From Cyclobacterium marinum DSM 745 (GTDB lineage Bacteria; Bacteroidota; Bacteroidia; Cytophagales; Cyclobacteriaceae): a stretch of DNA of 64,000 bases. Made by a program: the position numbers and the translations under genes. This document shows positions 62,269 through 64,000 of this stretch, one piece after another. Location of the stretch: contig NC_015914.1 of NCBI RefSeq assembly GCF_000222485.1, positions 682,001-746,000 on the forward strand, read 5' to 3'. Under the pieces are notes generated by a model. It worked only from the letters and a program-made list of their open reading frames with translations. It was not told where the DNA came from and searched no databases. Every line of letters begins with the position of its first letter. Position 1 is the stretch's first letter.

Positions 62269-63468
62269 TTATGGTTCTAAAGCTTTTACACCTGGTAAAA
62301 CTTTTCCTTCCATCAACTCTAACAATGCACCTCCACCGGTAGATACAAAGGAAACTTTTTCACCAAAACCAAACTTATTAACAGCAGCAGCTGAATCTCC
62401 ACCACCAATTAGAGTAAAAGATCCATTTTCAGTAGCTGCCACAACAGCTTCTGCTACTGCTTTGGTACCTTTTTCAAAACTACTCATTTCAAAAACTCCC
62501 ATAGGCCCATTCCACAGAATTGTCTTCGAGTCTTTCAGAATTTCTGCAAATTTCACCCTCGTTTCAGGACCAATATCCAATCCCATCCAACCATCAGGGA
62601 TTTGTCCTTTTTTAGCTGTGCTTTGTTCTGCATCATTTGCAAAGTCGGTACTAGTAACAGCATCATCAGGTAGGATAAGGTTCACATTTTTTTGCTTGGC
62701 CTTTTCCAAAAGCTCCAATGCAAGAGGCATCTTATCTTCTTCAAGCAATGAGTCGCCAATGGTTCCTCCTTGTGCTTTGGCAAAAGTATAAGACATCCCA
62801 CCACCAATAATCAAGTTATCGACCTTGTCTAACAACTTGTCTATGAGCAATATTTTATCGGAAATTTTTGCACCACCCATAATGGCTGTAAATGGTCTTT
62901 CTGGGGACCCCAAAACTTTCTCTGCGTTTTCAAGTTCTGCCTGCATAAGATATCCGGCAACTTTGTCATTAAAAAACTCAGCGACTATTGCTGTAGAGGC
63001 ATGTGCCCTGTGGGCAGTACCGAAAGCATCATTTACATAAATATCCCCGTGTTGAGCTAATTTTTTTGCAAAGTCCTTGTCACCTTTCGTCTCTTCTTTG
63101 TGAAACCTTAAGTTTTCCAATAGTAAAACTTCTCCCGGATTAAGACTTGTAGACAGCTGAGTCGCTTCAGTTCCAATACAGTCTTTGGCAAATTTCACCG
63201 ATACTTCAAGTTCTTTGTTCAATTCGGTGATAAGGTGCCTAAGAGAAAACTTATCCTCCGGACCTGATTTGGGCCTTCCGAGGTGAGACATTAGGACTAC
63301 AGATCCACCATCATTAAGGATTTTCTTTATGGTCGGAACTGCAGAAACGATCCTCGTATTGTCTGTAATGGTATGCTGATCATCCAAAGGAACGTTAAAA
63401 TCCACCCTTACAAGTGCCTTTTTTCCACTGAAATCAACGTTATCTACTGTTTTGATTCGATTGTTCAT
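62269..63468 (-). CDS. pgk: Phosphoglycerate kinase
   Basis: 399 residues from the Met in [11 protein letters not shown] (63468); an in-frame ATG at 63495 adds nine residues and is less likely. Signatures: [20 protein letters not shown] near the start, [48 protein letters not shown], and the C-terminal nucleotide loop [19 protein letters not shown]. It makes ATP from 1,3-bisphosphoglycerate in glycolysis. It begins 38 bp after the tsaC/sua5-like gene and has a strong terminator. Confidence 0.98.
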   Translation of the reverse strand: MNNRIKTVDNVDFSGKKALVRVDFNVPLDDQHTITDNTRIVSAVPTIKKILNDGGSVVLMSHLGRPKSGPEDKFSLRHLITELNKELEVSVKFAKDCIGTEATQLSTSLNPGEVLLLENLRFHKEETKGDKDFAKKLAQHGDIYVNDAFGTAHRAHASTAIVAEFFNDKVAGYLMQAELENAEKVLGSPERPFTAIMGGAKISDKILLIDKLLDKVDNLIIGGGMSYTFAKAQGGTIGDSLLEEDKMPLALELLEKAKQKNVNLILPDDAVTSTDFANDAEQSTAKKGQIPDGWMGLDIGPETRVKFAEILKDSKTILWNGPMGVFEMSSFEKGTKAVAEAVVAATENGSFTLIGGGDSAAAVNKFGFGEKVSFVSTGGGALLELMEGKVLPGVKALEP

Positions 63469-63506
63469 GTTTTGTAGGTTTAATATATACGTCAAAAATA
63501 AACATT

Positions 63507-63998
63507 TTATTTGGCAGCAGCCCTTCTTAACCGATCATTTATCGCTTTACCCAAATGTATTTCCGGTAATTCCTCAGCTAAAATTATAGAGGCTGCGGTA
63601 TCATCCAAAGAACGCATGGCAGAAAACAGGTTTCTTGCGGCTTCATCAAAATCACCTGATTCACTTAATACTATTTGATTTGCTGCTTTTAATTCAGGAA
63701 AAAACCGTTTAAAAGAAAGCACCGCTAGAGTTTCTTTTTCATTTTGGTATTGCTGCATCAGCTCATCTAAATTTCCCAAAACCATTGGCTTTCTAGGTGC
63801 ATAATGACTTTTTAGCATTCCTGGAGATTGCGGATTGCTACTTGATTGGGGTAATATCAATACATTCCCTACCAACTTTTCTATTTCACTGACTGATATC
63901 CCTCCAAGTCTGTATATAATCACTTGCCCTTGTTCCATGCCTACAATCGTGCTTTCCAAGCCTACATCACATGAGCCTCCATCCAGAATATAAGATAG
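63507..63998 (-). CDS. Threonylcarbamoyl-AMP synthase (Sua5/YrdC type), C-terminal part, cut by window edge
   Basis: The frame is open to the right edge. The first visible residues, [19 protein letters not shown], are the end of the YrdC catalytic domain (the ST pair binds the substrate). The following part is the Sua5-specific C-terminal domain: [19 protein letters not shown], the [17 protein letters not shown] signature, and the closing helix [18 protein letters not shown]. So this is the two-domain Sua5 form, not the short TsaC form. The enzyme starts t6A synthesis at position 37 of tRNAs. It is 38 bp upstream of pgk. Confidence 0.93.
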   Translation of the reverse strand, partial: LSYILDGGSCDVGLESTIVGMEQGQVIIYRLGGISVSEIEKLVGNVLILPQSSSNPQSPGMLKSHYAPRKPMVLGNLDELMQQYQNEKETLAVLSFKRFFPELKAANQIVLSESGDFDEAARNLFSAMRSLDDTAASIILAEELPEIHLGKAINDRLRRAAAK

Positions 63999-64000
63999 CT

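Overview
The window comes from a Bacteroidota chromosome, most likely order Cytophagales, family Cyclobacteriaceae. The phylum is supported by the gldA-gldF-gldG gliding/secretion operon, a TamL-type outer-membrane lipoprotein, a SusC-like TonB receptor followed by a DUF4374 lipoprotein, an LruC-domain lipoprotein, thioredoxin-like lipoproteins, and promoter boxes of the TAnnTTTG type. The family placement is an inference from overall protein style; no rRNA is present to test it.

The window has two halves. Bases 1 to about 24000 are variable and gene-poor: the tail of a frameshifted helicase, a tyrosine-recombinase remnant, a 3'-terminal tmRNA fragment (a scar of integration at ssrA), an insertion sequence, a secreted beta-helix protein, several orphan or conflict-like genes (a small membrane protein paired with an LPO_1073-like protein; a nucleoside-deoxyribosyltransferase-like domain fused to a P-loop ATPase), and long intergenic stretches full of structured repeats. 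The main repeat is a 48-51 bp near-palindrome seen eleven times. It is built into a 555-bp tandem array (6344-8009) and a 170-bp tandem array (21133-22032), each time followed by a two-hairpin module whose stems show compensatory changes between copies. A second, unrelated pair of inverted repeats at 13398-13569 also keeps perfect 15-bp stems by paired substitutions.

Bases 24000 to 31500 hold a TonB receptor with its DUF4374 partner, probably for iron or siderophore use, then an LruC-domain lipoprotein and a DUF6503-like lipoprotein, each set closed by clear intrinsic terminators.

Bases 31800 to 64000 are mostly conserved housekeeping: an RNA 2'-O-methyltransferase divergent by 5 bp from tamL-hemF-PAP2; ribE; pcm-thioesterase-unknown-DUF3817-kinase-like; dps; a four-gene secreted operon ending in a leucine-rich-repeat protein; alaS-gatB-thioredoxin-like lipoprotein; two M23 peptidases; merR-dprA; a DJ-1/PfpI protein; dnaN; gldA-gldF-gldG; and tsaC/sua5 (cut by the edge) with pgk.

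The most promising undescribed material is the palindrome-plus-double-hairpin repeat system, the four-protein secreted operon sharing one domain, the IQ-motif small membrane protein pair, and the kinase-like orphan at 39518-40540.
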